Below, in pieces: positions 38,738 through 46,402 of a stretch of 64,000 bases of DNA. Numbering within the stretch: position 1 is the first letter of the stretch; the number at the start of each line of letters is the position of its first letter. The notes under the pieces are model-generated. The model searched no databases. It saw nothing but the letters and a program-made list of their open reading frames with translations, and was not told the origin of the DNA. This DNA comes from an uncultured Oscillospiraceae bacterium (GTDB lineage: Bacteria; Bacillota; Clostridia; Oscillospirales; Acutalibacteraceae). A program made the translations under genes and the position numbers. The DNA lies in assembly GCA_900540275.1 (NCBI GenBank), contig UQFO01000003.1:108316-172315 (forward strand), given 5' to 3'.

Positions 38738-41276
38738 ATTTTTATTGACCGGGCGGTACATCCGCAAGCATAAAAAGCAGTTTTTCGCCTCCATCGCCTG
38801 CATTGCCGTGTTCGCCGCGTCCATCGGCGCGGTGCAGCTTTTCAGGCTTTCGAGCGACAACAACACGCGCGAGGAACGGTTTAGCCAGGAGGGCAGGCTC
38901 GGCGGCTACGCGCAGGACGCGGACCCGTCTTTGATTACGGATGGCGAGCTTGAAAAATGGGACGCCGGCGCGATTTACATTACGGGTGAGGCGCAGACCG
39001 ATTTCGATACCTATGAAAACACGACCTATGTGGGCTTTATGGACGAGCGGGCGAAGAACCTGCAAAAGCTCTTATTGAAAAAGGGCGGTTACCCCAAAGC
39101 GCCGACAGAAGCGGCGGTAGTCGAAACCACTGCCAAGGCGCTCGGGCTGGGGGAAATTGGGGAAACGTTTACCCTCAATATAACGGAAGACGGCAAAACA
39201 GCAAAAAAGAAATTTATCCTGGCCGGCATCCTGCGGGAATACCCGCTCGATTCCTGGCGGGTCATGCCGCAGGTGCTCACAGGCGAGCAGGGCGACAGGA
39301 ATACATACCTTAAAACTAATATTGTATATGGAATTGATTTAAATAAAAATAGGGACGCAAATCTGTTTGGTTCGCAGGACTATAACGGTCCGACGGCGAC
39401 TGATGAAAAGCCGAGTCCGAACGAGCAGATAGTAAACGCGAATATGCGGGTGACGAGCACCGTGCTTTCGGCGTTTTTCCTGTTGCTCGTGCTGCTCGGC
39501 GTGTACACGGTCGTGAAAATCACGTTCCAGGACAGGCAGCGCCACATCGGCCTGCTGCGTTGTATCGGCATGACCAAGGGGCAGACTGTCCTGTCGCTGG
39601 TTGTGCAGGGAATCATTCTCGCGCTGTGCGCGGCTGTGCTGTGCGCGCCGCTCGGCGTAGGCTTTGCGTGGGTGGCGGCGCTCGTCATGCGGCTTTCCGG
39701 CTACCCGTTCTTCACGCTTGTCATAGAATTGCAGCCGGTGCTCATTTCCTGCGCAGTCTGCGCGGGGGCCGTGCTCCTGGCGTTTATATTACAGTCGATT
39801 ACGCTTTTGCGCCGCGGCGTCCTGTCCTACGGCACGCAGCCAAAACCGAAGCGCACGCGTTCCGGGGCACAAAAGCAGACCTCCTTTGCGCGGCTTTGGG
39901 CGGGCAGGGGAAGCGGCGGCGTACAGGATAAGCTCTCCGCCGTGCTCATTGCCGGCTGCGTCGCGATTTTGCTGTTCGGTACGTTTACCGCGCAGTTTTC
40001 TGCTTTGCAATTATATTACTGGCAGGGACAAAACAGCCAGAAATACGGCTGCGATTACGAAATCTATATGGGGAAAGGTGACAGCGTTTTACCTTACTTT
40101 ACAATTAATACCCCCAGAGAGAGCGGCGTTTCCGCTGGCAATATCGGCCTGCTCAGGCAGACGGAGGGGCTGACGGTCGACAGCTACGCGATTGACGACA
40201 TGTGCACCGCGTGGATATTATCCCCCGGCAATATGTCCTCGGACGTATTAAAACGGTATGAAAAGAAGGGCTCCTATTATACGAAATACGGGGATGAAAA
40301 GGAGCAGCGCGAAAACCTGAAGTACGCGGGCTACAAGGAAGGGGAAAACCTGCTTTCCCAGAAGTTTGTGGGCCTGAGCTTCGACCAGGTGACGGCGGCA
40401 AGCAAAGCCCTGCAAAACGAGGCGGTAGACCGGGCGGCCTATACAAAGGGCAGGCAGGCGGTCGCCTTCGGCGACGGTTACCAGAAGGGCGACAGGCTCA
40501 CAGTATCTATCCCCGTCTATAAGCCGGAGGACGTGTACGGCGAGGAAACGGCAAAGCCCGTCATCCACAACGTAGAGGTCGAGATTGCCGCCGTCTGCGA
40601 AACGGACGATTTGCAAACCCCGTTCATGAAGCAGATGAAAACCCGGTATCCCGACTGGATTGCAATGTCCGACGAATTTTTGATGAGCCTCGACAGCAGC
40701 CTGCGTTACGACTACACGGCAATTTCGTACACAGGCGACCGCGGGAATATGGAGGCGGTACGCGGCGCTGAGGACACAATCCAGACGGCGGTCGCGCAGT
40801 CCACGGGCGTGCAGCTTATGGATTACCTCAATTTAAGCGAGAAATGGGACGCCGCGGCACGGCAGATTCAAATTCCGGTGCTCGTGCTCGTCGGGCTGTT
40901 CCTGCTGATTATTTTCCTTGCGCTCACGCTTTCAAACAGCGTGAAAATCAAGAGCCGTCTGCGCAGCTATTCCCTGCTGCGCGCCATTGGGCTCGATAAA
41001 AAGCAGCTGCTCAAATCTGTGTTTTATTCCACCCTGCGCATCTGCCTCACGGGCGCGTTAATCGGCATTTGCGTTGGCTTCGCCGCGAGCACATTTATTT
41101 ATGTGACAAGCGGGCACGGCATCCCGATTGCAAACGTTATCCTGGGCGGTATGCTGCCCGCGACGATAGGCGGGATTTTACTGGTGACATTGATTTCTCT
41201 TCTGTCCTGCCTGAATCCCTGCGGCTGGGTCATAAAGCAGAATATAACTGAGTCAATCGACTCTGTTCAGTACTAA
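38727..41276 (+). CDS. FtsX/MacB-type ABC transporter permease
   Basis: A protein of about 849 residues. One N-terminal helix (KHKKQFFASIACIAVFAASIG) is followed by a large extracellular region (about 50-220), a three-helix FtsX domain (about 255-385, with DRQRHIGLLRCIGMTKGQ), a second extracellular region (about 430-700), and a final FtsX domain (about 715-845, with SRLRSYSLLRAIGLDKKQ). This duplicated FtsX layout fits lipoprotein-release or antimicrobial-peptide-related transporters. The best start is GTG 38727, overlapping the ATPase gene by 11 bases and preceded by GGGGGG; no suitable ATG exists. Confidence 0.9.
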   Translation: MKAEFLLTGRYIRKHKKQFFASIACIAVFAASIGAVQLFRLSSDNNTREERFSQEGRLGGYAQDADPSLITDGELEKWDAGAIYITGEAQTDFDTYENTTYVGFMDERAKNLQKLLLKKGGYPKAPTEAAVVETTAKALGLGEIGETFTLNITEDGKTAKKKFILAGILREYPLDSWRVMPQVLTGEQGDRNTYLKTNIVYGIDLNKNRDANLFGSQDYNGPTATDEKPSPNEQIVNANMRVTSTVLSAFFLLLVLLGVYTVVKITFQDRQRHIGLLRCIGMTKGQTVLSLVVQGIILALCAAVLCAPLGVGFAWVAALVMRLSGYPFFTLVIELQPVLISCAVCAGAVLLAFILQSITLLRRGVLSYGTQPKPKRTRSGAQKQTSFARLWAGRGSGGVQDKLSAVLIAGCVAILLFGTFTAQFSALQLYYWQGQNSQKYGCDYEIYMGKGDSVLPYFTINTPRESGVSAGNIGLLRQTEGLTVDSYAIDDMCTAWILSPGNMSSDVLKRYEKKGSYYTKYGDEKEQRENLKYAGYKEGENLLSQKFVGLSFDQVTAASKALQNEAVDRAAYTKGRQAVAFGDGYQKGDRLTVSIPVYKPEDVYGEETAKPVIHNVEVEIAAVCETDDLQTPFMKQMKTRYPDWIAMSDEFLMSLDSSLRYDYTAISYTGDRGNMEAVRGAEDTIQTAVAQSTGVQLMDYLNLSEKWDAAARQIQIPVLVLVGLFLLIIFLALTLSNSVKIKSRLRSYSLLRAIGLDKKQLLKSVFYSTLRICLTGALIGICVGFAASTFIYVTSGHGIPIANVILGGMLPATIGGILLVTLISLLSCLNPCGWVIKQNITESIDSVQY

Positions 41277-41321
41277 CGCCGTAAAATGTATATCTATAAA
41301 ACAAAAAATTGGCGTTGTGTC

Positions 41322-41350
41322 TTGACAGCGTTTTATTCCGGCGGTATAAT
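41322..41350 (+). promoter_or_regulatory. Promoter of the alaS T-box
   Basis: TTGACA at 41322-41327, 17-base spacer, TATAAT at 41345-41350; expected start near 41357. Confidence 0.9.
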
Positions 41351-41356
41351 TTTAAC

Positions 41357-41592
41357 AATAGCAAACGGCTTTGACGGGAAGAAAAACCGGCTTGCGCGCT
41401 GAAGAGAGGATGGGCCCACGGCTGAAAGGCCCTCTGTGCGTGCGGTTTGGGCCGCCCCCGAGCTACTGCGGCGAGGAGCCGCGGCGTTTCCGGCGTTAAC
41501 GGGCCGAAAGAGGCGGGCGCTCTGTCCGCAATTTGGGTGGTACCGCAGGAGTTTATGCTCTTGCCCCATACTTGGGGCAAGAGCTTTTTGTT
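41357..41592 (+). promoter_or_regulatory. T-box riboswitch controlling alaS
   Basis: The T-box core TTTGGGTGGTACCGCAGG lies at 41532-41549, followed by terminator GCTCTTGCCCC/GGGGCAAGAGC (41557-41584) and TTTTT. The leader upstream is rich in GC stems. Alanine codons (GCC) occur in the candidate specifier region near 41452, but I could not fix the specifier uniquely. Confidence 0.9.
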
Positions 41593-41624
41593 TGCCGCAA
41601 TTTAAATGAACAGGAGATTATATT

Positions 41625-44258
41625 ATGGAATGGACAGGACTCAATGAGCTGAGGGAAAAATTTCTTTCCTTTTTTGAAAGCAAGGGGCATCTCCGCCTTC
41701 CGAGCTATCCGCTCGTACCGAAGGACGATAAAAGCCTGCTGCTTATCAATTCCGGTATGGCGCCGATGAAAAAGTTCTTTACCGGGGAGGTTACGCCGCC
41801 GAGAAAGCGCGTCACAACCTGCCAGAAGTGTATCCGTACGCCGGACATCGAGCGTGTGGGCATCACGGCGCGCCACGGTACGTTTTTTGAAATGCTCGGC
41901 AACTTTTCGTTCGGCGATTACTTTAAAAGCGACGCGGCCGCCTGGGCCTGGGAGTTCTTTACAAAGGTACTGGAGATGCCGGAGGATAAGCTTTATGTCT
42001 CTATTTTTGAAAACGACGACGAGGCATATGATATCTGGACAAAACAGGTCGGCGTTTCCCCCGACCATATGGTACGCCTTGGGAAAGAGGACAACTTTTG
42101 GGAGCATGGCACCGGACCGTGCGGGCCGTGCTCTGAAATCTATTTTGACAGGGGAGAGGACAAGGGCTGCGGTAAGCCCGGCTGCGCGGTCGGCTGCGAC
42201 TGCGACCGCTATGTAGAGGTCTGGAACCTCGTCTTTACGCAGTTTGACAGCGACGGAAAGGGCAATTATACGCCGCTTGAGCACCCAAATATCGACACCG
42301 GCATGGGGCTGGAACGTTTGGCCTGCGTCATGCAGGGCGTAGATAACCTGTTTCTTGTTGATACCGTGCAGAATATCATGAAGCATGTTATCGATATTAC
42401 GGGCACACCCTACGGAAAAGACGAAAAGACCGATATTTCCCTGCGCGTTATTACCGACCATATCCGCAGCACAGTCTTTATGATAGGCGACGGCGTCATG
42501 CCTTCAAACGAAGGCAGGGGCTATGTCCTGCGCCGGCTGCTCAGGCGCGCCGCGCGCCATGGCAGGCTGCTGGACGTAAAGCGCCCGTTCCTTTATGAGG
42601 TTGCGCAGACGGTCATCAGGGAAAATGAGTCGGCTTACCCTGAACTTGCGCAGAAAAAGGATTTCATCATTAAGCTGATAAAAATTGAAGAGGAGAATTT
42701 CTCCAAAACCATCGAGCAGGGCTTTAACATGCTGCACGATATCCTGGGCAGTAACGAAATCAAGGAGCTTTCGGGCGAAGACGCGTTCATGCTCAACGAT
42801 ACCTACGGGTTTCCAATCGATTTAACAAAAGAAATTCTGGCCGAAAAAGGCATGACGGTCAACGAGGAACGCTTCCGCGAGCTGCTGGCAGAACAGAAAA
42901 AGCGCGCGCGCGCGGCAAGGAAGAACGCCGGGGCAGACGCATGGCTCAGCGAGAGCATAGACCTTTCCGACTTGCCCGCGACGCAGTTCACCGGCTATAC
43001 GGAAGACACTGCACAGGCGAAGCTGCTTGCAATCGTCCATGAGGGGGAACGCGTGGGTGCTGCAGACATGGGAAAGCAGGTCGTTTTGGTATTTGACAAA
43101 ACGCCGTTTTACGCGGAAAGCGGCGGGCAGACGGGAGACAGCGGCAAGGCGGGAAACGCGCAGGCCTCTTTAACCATACGGGACACGAAAAAGGACCATT
43201 CCGGCTATTTCCTGCACAGTGCGGTAATTGACGACGGCGCGGTATCGGTAGGCGATACGCTGACGCTTCAGATTGATACAAGCCGCCGCGCGGCCATCCG
43301 CCGCAACCACACGGCAGCGCACCTGCTGCAGGCCGCGCTGAGAAAAGTGCTCGGCACCCATGTGGAGCAGGCGGGCCAGCTCGTTACCGACGACAAGCTG
43401 CGTTTCGATTTCACGCATTTCTCCGCTATGACGGCAAACGAGCTGCTCGAAGTGGAGGATATGGTAAACGCCGAAATTTTGAAGGCGGCGGACGTAACCG
43501 TAGAGGAAATGCCGATTGAAAAGGCGAAGGAACGCGGCGCTATGGCGTTGTTCGGCGAAAAATACGGCGATATCGTGCGCGTGGTACAGGCGGGCGGTTT
43601 CTCTACCGAGCTGTGCGGCGGCACGCATGTGGACAATACGTCGAAGGTCGGATTATTCAAGATTTTGAGCGAGGGCTCGGTTGCCTCCGGCGTCAGGAGA
43701 ATCGAGGCGGTCACGGGAATGGGCGTCATCGATACGCTCAATAGCTACCTGGGCGTTATCGGCGAGGCGTGCCAGGCGCTTAAAATCGGCAACCCGAAGG
43801 AGCTTATCCGCGGCTGCACACAGATTTACGAAGATTTAAAAGAGCGCGACAGGCTAATCGACGAGCTTAACGGCAAGCTTGCGGCGCTTAAAATTGACGA
43901 TATGTTCGCAAACTCTGAGCTTGTAAAGGGCGTACGTATTATCACGGCGGCGTTTACCGACGTGGGCGCCGATATGCTCAAAACAATGTGCGAAAGGGCG
44001 CTGAGCATGGCGCCGAAGTGCGTTGTGACGATTGCCGCCATCGCGGACGGCAAGGCTTCGTTTGCCTGCGCCTGCGGCAAGGAAGCGCAGCAGAAGGGCG
44101 CGCACGCGGGCAAGATTGTCAAGGCGGTCGCGCAGATTGCTGGAGGCAACGGCGGCGGGCGCCCCGATATGGCGATGGCTGGCGCAAAGGACGTTTCCAA
44201 GGTGGACGACGCGCTCGTCGCCGCGAAACAGATTATCCTCGATATGGTAACCGAATAA
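41625..44258 (+). CDS. alaS: Alanyl-tRNA synthetase
   Basis: An 877-residue class II synthetase charging tRNA-Ala. The catalytic core starts LRSYPLVP-like (LRLPSYPLVPKDDKSLLLINSGMAPMK). CQKCIRTPDIERVGITARHGTFFEMLGNFSFGDYFK and HPNIDTGMGLERLACVMQ mark motifs 2 and 3. The editing domain has RRNHTAAHLLQAALRKVLG and STELCGGTHVDNTSKVGLF (zinc-type His/Cys ligands). A coiled region and a Gly-rich C-terminal C-Ala domain (GGNGGGRPDMAMAGAKD) follow. Length is standard. AACAGGAG precedes the ATG. Confidence 0.97.
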   Translation: MEWTGLNELREKFLSFFESKGHLRLPSYPLVPKDDKSLLLINSGMAPMKKFFTGEVTPPRKRVTTCQKCIRTPDIERVGITARHGTFFEMLGNFSFGDYFKSDAAAWAWEFFTKVLEMPEDKLYVSIFENDDEAYDIWTKQVGVSPDHMVRLGKEDNFWEHGTGPCGPCSEIYFDRGEDKGCGKPGCAVGCDCDRYVEVWNLVFTQFDSDGKGNYTPLEHPNIDTGMGLERLACVMQGVDNLFLVDTVQNIMKHVIDITGTPYGKDEKTDISLRVITDHIRSTVFMIGDGVMPSNEGRGYVLRRLLRRAARHGRLLDVKRPFLYEVAQTVIRENESAYPELAQKKDFIIKLIKIEEENFSKTIEQGFNMLHDILGSNEIKELSGEDAFMLNDTYGFPIDLTKEILAEKGMTVNEERFRELLAEQKKRARAARKNAGADAWLSESIDLSDLPATQFTGYTEDTAQAKLLAIVHEGERVGAADMGKQVVLVFDKTPFYAESGGQTGDSGKAGNAQASLTIRDTKKDHSGYFLHSAVIDDGAVSVGDTLTLQIDTSRRAAIRRNHTAAHLLQAALRKVLGTHVEQAGQLVTDDKLRFDFTHFSAMTANELLEVEDMVNAEILKAADVTVEEMPIEKAKERGAMALFGEKYGDIVRVVQAGGFSTELCGGTHVDNTSKVGLFKILSEGSVASGVRRIEAVTGMGVIDTLNSYLGVIGEACQALKIGNPKELIRGCTQIYEDLKERDRLIDELNGKLAALKIDDMFANSELVKGVRIITAAFTDVGADMLKTMCERALSMAPKCVVTIAAIADGKASFACACGKEAQQKGAHAGKIVKAVAQIAGGNGGGRPDMAMAGAKDVSKVDDALVAAKQIILDMVTE

Positions 44259-44292
44259 CGCTTATGCTTTTGTGAGCGAAAAACACAGTTTC

Positions 44293-44321
44293 TTGACGAA
44301 ATTTCCCACCCCCGCTATAAT
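44293..44321 (+). promoter_or_regulatory. Promoter embedded in the alaS terminator
   Basis: TTGACG at 44293-44298, 17-base spacer, TATAAT at 44316-44321. The -10 box lies at the top of the 5' arm and loop of the terminator hairpin. Transcription would begin near 44328, at the 3' arm, giving a 5' UTR of about 15 bases. Confidence 0.7.
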
Positions 44322-44342
44322 CAAAACAGCGGGGGTGTTTTT
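44307..44342 (+). terminator. Intrinsic terminator of alaS
   Basis: CACCCCCGCT (44307-44316)/AGCGGGGGTG (44328-44337), then TTTTT. The next start codon is at 44343. A transcript started at the embedded promoter lacks the 5' arm, so it would escape termination. Confidence 0.9.
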
Positions 44343-44843
44343 ATGCGGTGGAGCAATAAAGCAACGAGGTTATATGTTCCGTGTTCTCCGGTTTTGTTTC
44401 GCGGGAATTATTTAAAAGAAGTTGAACCGCCGCATTTTGAACGGCGTTGGTGGAACAGGCCGGATGGATATCTTGGCAGCATTGCAAACGACAGGTTTCG
44501 CTTTTTCTTCAGAACCATACTTTACTGGGGTGGTTCCGATATGCTTGCCGGGGAAATTGAGCCTTCCGGCAGTGGTTTTTACCTGACGTACCGGATTAAA
44601 AAAACGGCAGCCGTTGTTGTGGAGAATTCCATAGCCGCGATTAGTATGGCAAATTTCTTCTGGCTGCTCCTGTTTTTGATTGGCCTTGGTGCGTTTTCTT
44701 TGCCGTTTATTATAATTGGTTCTGCCGGAACCGTAACGATTTTCACCTTTTTCTTGTTTATAAAACCATATTGTTATCGGGAACGGCTATCAAAAAAACT
44801 GGATGAACTTTGTGGCGGACAATTACGTTTTGAGGTGGGATGA
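44343..44843 (+). CDS. Two-helix membrane protein, first of three tandem paralogues
   Basis: A 166-residue protein of unknown family. An N-terminal beta-rich part (about 1-95; YLGSIANDRFRFFFRTILYWGG, LAGEIEPSGSGFYLTYRIKK) precedes a pair of hydrophobic helices (about 98-145) and a short tail (ERLSKKLDELCGGQ). The next two genes share the pattern I-G-R/N-x-F-x-F-x-Y/F-R, then G-x-x-L-T-Y-x-x-R/K-K, two helices, and a KLDDIC-like ending. The layout resembles small membrane proteins with a PH-like or YcxB-like domain, but I cannot name it. The ATG abuts the alaS terminator; GGGGGTG in the hairpin arm is the probable ribosome-binding site. Confidence 0.72.
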   Translation: MRWSNKATRLYVPCSPVLFRGNYLKEVEPPHFERRWWNRPDGYLGSIANDRFRFFFRTILYWGGSDMLAGEIEPSGSGFYLTYRIKKTAAVVVENSIAAISMANFFWLLLFLIGLGAFSLPFIIIGSAGTVTIFTFFLFIKPYCYRERLSKKLDELCGGQLRFEVG

Positions 44844-45343
44844 AAATGAAAAAGCATACTGTGTTTTTGCCGATGACGCTTGAAGGCTTTGACCAGAGCT
44901 TTCGTGCGAACGTCCCGTATTTAAATCTGAAAACCCCTTTCCGTTATTTTGCGGATGAAAACTATATCGGCAGGCTGAAAAACGGGCAGTTTACGCTTTC
45001 TTATCTCCAGGTTTATAACCACGGCCTTTTTACGGTGCTATCCGGAAAAGCGGTAAAATGCGAGGGTGGGATTTTACTTACGTACCATTACAGGAAATCG
45101 GCCTATCTCATGGTTGTTTTCTCGCTGATATCTGCAATTGCCCTTTTGATGGAGGGGGTTGGGCTATACGCGGTTATCCAGTCTCAGGCCAACGCCGCCC
45201 TTTTGCTGCTGCCAATCCCGTTTTTTGCCGTTTTTCTTTTACTCATGCTTGCAAAAGCGCCGCGGGCGGAAAAACGGCTGTATGATAAGCTTGACGATAT
45301 TTGCTGCGGGCTGTTGGTGGCTTCGCGCAGGGAGGAGGAATAA
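44840..45343 (+). CDS. Two-helix membrane protein, second of three tandem paralogues
   Basis: A 167-residue protein. It starts MKMKKHTVFLPMTLEGFDQSFRANVP; HTVFLPMT...F...FR.N recurs in the third paralogue. NYIGRLKNGQFTLSYLQ, LSGKAVKCEGGILLTYHYRKSAYL, two helices (about 92-135) and RLYDKLDDICCGLL follow. It overlaps the first gene by four bases (ATGA); an ATG at 44846 is the alternative start. Function unknown. Overlap and shared motifs indicate a single translationally coupled unit that arose by tandem duplication. Confidence 0.72.
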   Translation: MKMKKHTVFLPMTLEGFDQSFRANVPYLNLKTPFRYFADENYIGRLKNGQFTLSYLQVYNHGLFTVLSGKAVKCEGGILLTYHYRKSAYLMVVFSLISAIALLMEGVGLYAVIQSQANAALLLLPIPFFAVFLLLMLAKAPRAEKRLYDKLDDICCGLLVASRREEE

Positions 45344-45838
45344 ATGAGCAGGAAAAAAACCGTGTTTTTACCGATGACACAGAGGGAATTTGAACGGAGG
45401 TTTCGGGAAAACATCCGGCATGTCAATGTGAAAAACGACGAACGGACTTCTGTAGACGGGGATTTTATCGGGCGCATATCGGGCGGCCGTTTTTTATTTT
45501 ATTACCGTGTGATTCTCGGCAGCGAACGGCGGTATATCCTTTCAGGAAAAACGCAGCCCTATTCCGGCGGAATTCTGCTGACCTATTGGCGCAGGCGGCC
45601 GTATTCTGACTGGATTTATCTTGCTTTTGTGCTGTGCTTGCTGGCCTATACAATTGCCAGTGATATCGCCAGAGGGGTGAAGATAACCTTCTCACCGGAA
45701 AGCCTGCTTCCGCTGCTCCTTTTGCTGCCTGTCGTATTTTTCGATATCTTGGCGGGTTTTTTAAAGGAAAAGCCGGTAAATGTCAAACATAGGCTTTATA
45801 ATAAGCTGCAAGATATCTGCGGGCTGATTCTGCCGTGA
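45344..45838 (+). CDS. Two-helix membrane protein, third of three tandem paralogues
   Basis: A 164-residue protein, closest to the second paralogue: KKTVFLPMTQREFERRFRENI, DFIGRISGGRFLFYYRVIL, LSGKTQPYSGGILLTYWRRRPYS, two helices (about 88-140) and HRLYNKLQDICGLIL. The ATG at 45344 directly follows the stop of the previous gene, and GGAGGAGG in that gene's last codons acts as ribosome-binding site. Function unknown. The conserved IxSGKxxxxxGGILLTY core probably forms the soluble domain on one face of the membrane. Confidence 0.72.
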   Translation: MSRKKTVFLPMTQREFERRFRENIRHVNVKNDERTSVDGDFIGRISGGRFLFYYRVILGSERRYILSGKTQPYSGGILLTYWRRRPYSDWIYLAFVLCLLAYTIASDIARGVKITFSPESLLPLLLLLPVVFFDILAGFLKEKPVNVKHRLYNKLQDICGLILP

Positions 45839-45851
45839 AAAGAAAAAAAGC

Positions 45852-45880
45852 TTGAACGGCAATAGATTGTGCTTTATAAT
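45852..45880 (+). promoter_or_regulatory. Promoter of the lipoprotein gene
   Basis: TTGAAC at 45852-45857, 17-base spacer, TATAAT at 45875-45880. It separates the lipoprotein from the three membrane-protein genes. Confidence 0.8.
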
Positions 45881-45912
45881 AGAAAAAGACGAATATATCG
45901 GGAGGAAGCATT

Positions 45913-46308
45913 ATGAAAAAACGAACTGCATTGGTACTTGCGCTGGTTTTAGCCTTGTCCTGCGCGGCATTAGCGGGCTGCCAGAACGGGGATAATCATG
46001 CGGGAAGCGGTACGGCTTCGGTGACGTCGGTTCAGACCGGGGAGGAGTCGCTTACCATGGAGCAGGTCAAGGAGCTTGCCAAAAAAGGCGGCCAGCTCAC
46101 CTGGGCAGATATTACAAAATACAAGGGGACAAACGCAGGCAAGGAGATGGTTGTCGTAGCCTTTCCGGTGGAGGACGGCTATAAGCTGACAGCCGCCGGG
46201 ACGGATTTAGACAAGGCGCCTATGTATGTTACGCTGACTAAGAATGGCAAAAGCAAGGGCGTCGATATCCGCTATGAGGATATTGACGCGTATTTGAAGG
46301 AGAAATAA
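45913..46308 (+). CDS. Small lipoprotein of unknown function
   Basis: A 131-residue protein with a lipoprotein signal peptide (LVLALVLALSCAALAGC, lipidated Cys22), a Ser/Thr/Gly spacer, and a domain of about 85 residues (SLTMEQVKELAKKGGQLTWADITKYKGTNAGKEMVVVAFPVEDGYKL...GVDIRYEDIDAYLKEK). I do not recognise the family. It would be anchored to the outer face of the membrane. AGGAAGC precedes the ATG. It has its own promoter and terminator, so it is probably monocistronic. Confidence 0.8.
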   Translation: MKKRTALVLALVLALSCAALAGCQNGDNHAGSGTASVTSVQTGEESLTMEQVKELAKKGGQLTWADITKYKGTNAGKEMVVVAFPVEDGYKLTAAGTDLDKAPMYVTLTKNGKSKGVDIRYEDIDAYLKEK

Positions 46309-46318
46309 AAGAACAAAA

Positions 46319-46350
46319 GGGCCTCCGGAGAGAAATCTTTCCGGAGGCCC
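46319..46350 (+). terminator. Terminator of the lipoprotein gene
   Basis: GGGCCTCCGG/CCGGAGGCCC (46319-46328/46341-46350). It precedes a second hairpin that serves leuA from the other side. Confidence 0.82.
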
Positions 46351-46365
46351 TGATTATGGTTGATA

Positions 46366-46402
46366 ACAAAAAGCGGGAGGGGCTGGCCCCTCCCGCTTTT
46401 TT
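46366..46402 (-). terminator. Terminator of leuA
   Basis: AAAGCGGGAGGGGC/GCCCCTCCCGCTTT; read on the minus strand, the T-run follows the stem. Its arm touches the leuA stop codon. Confidence 0.88.
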
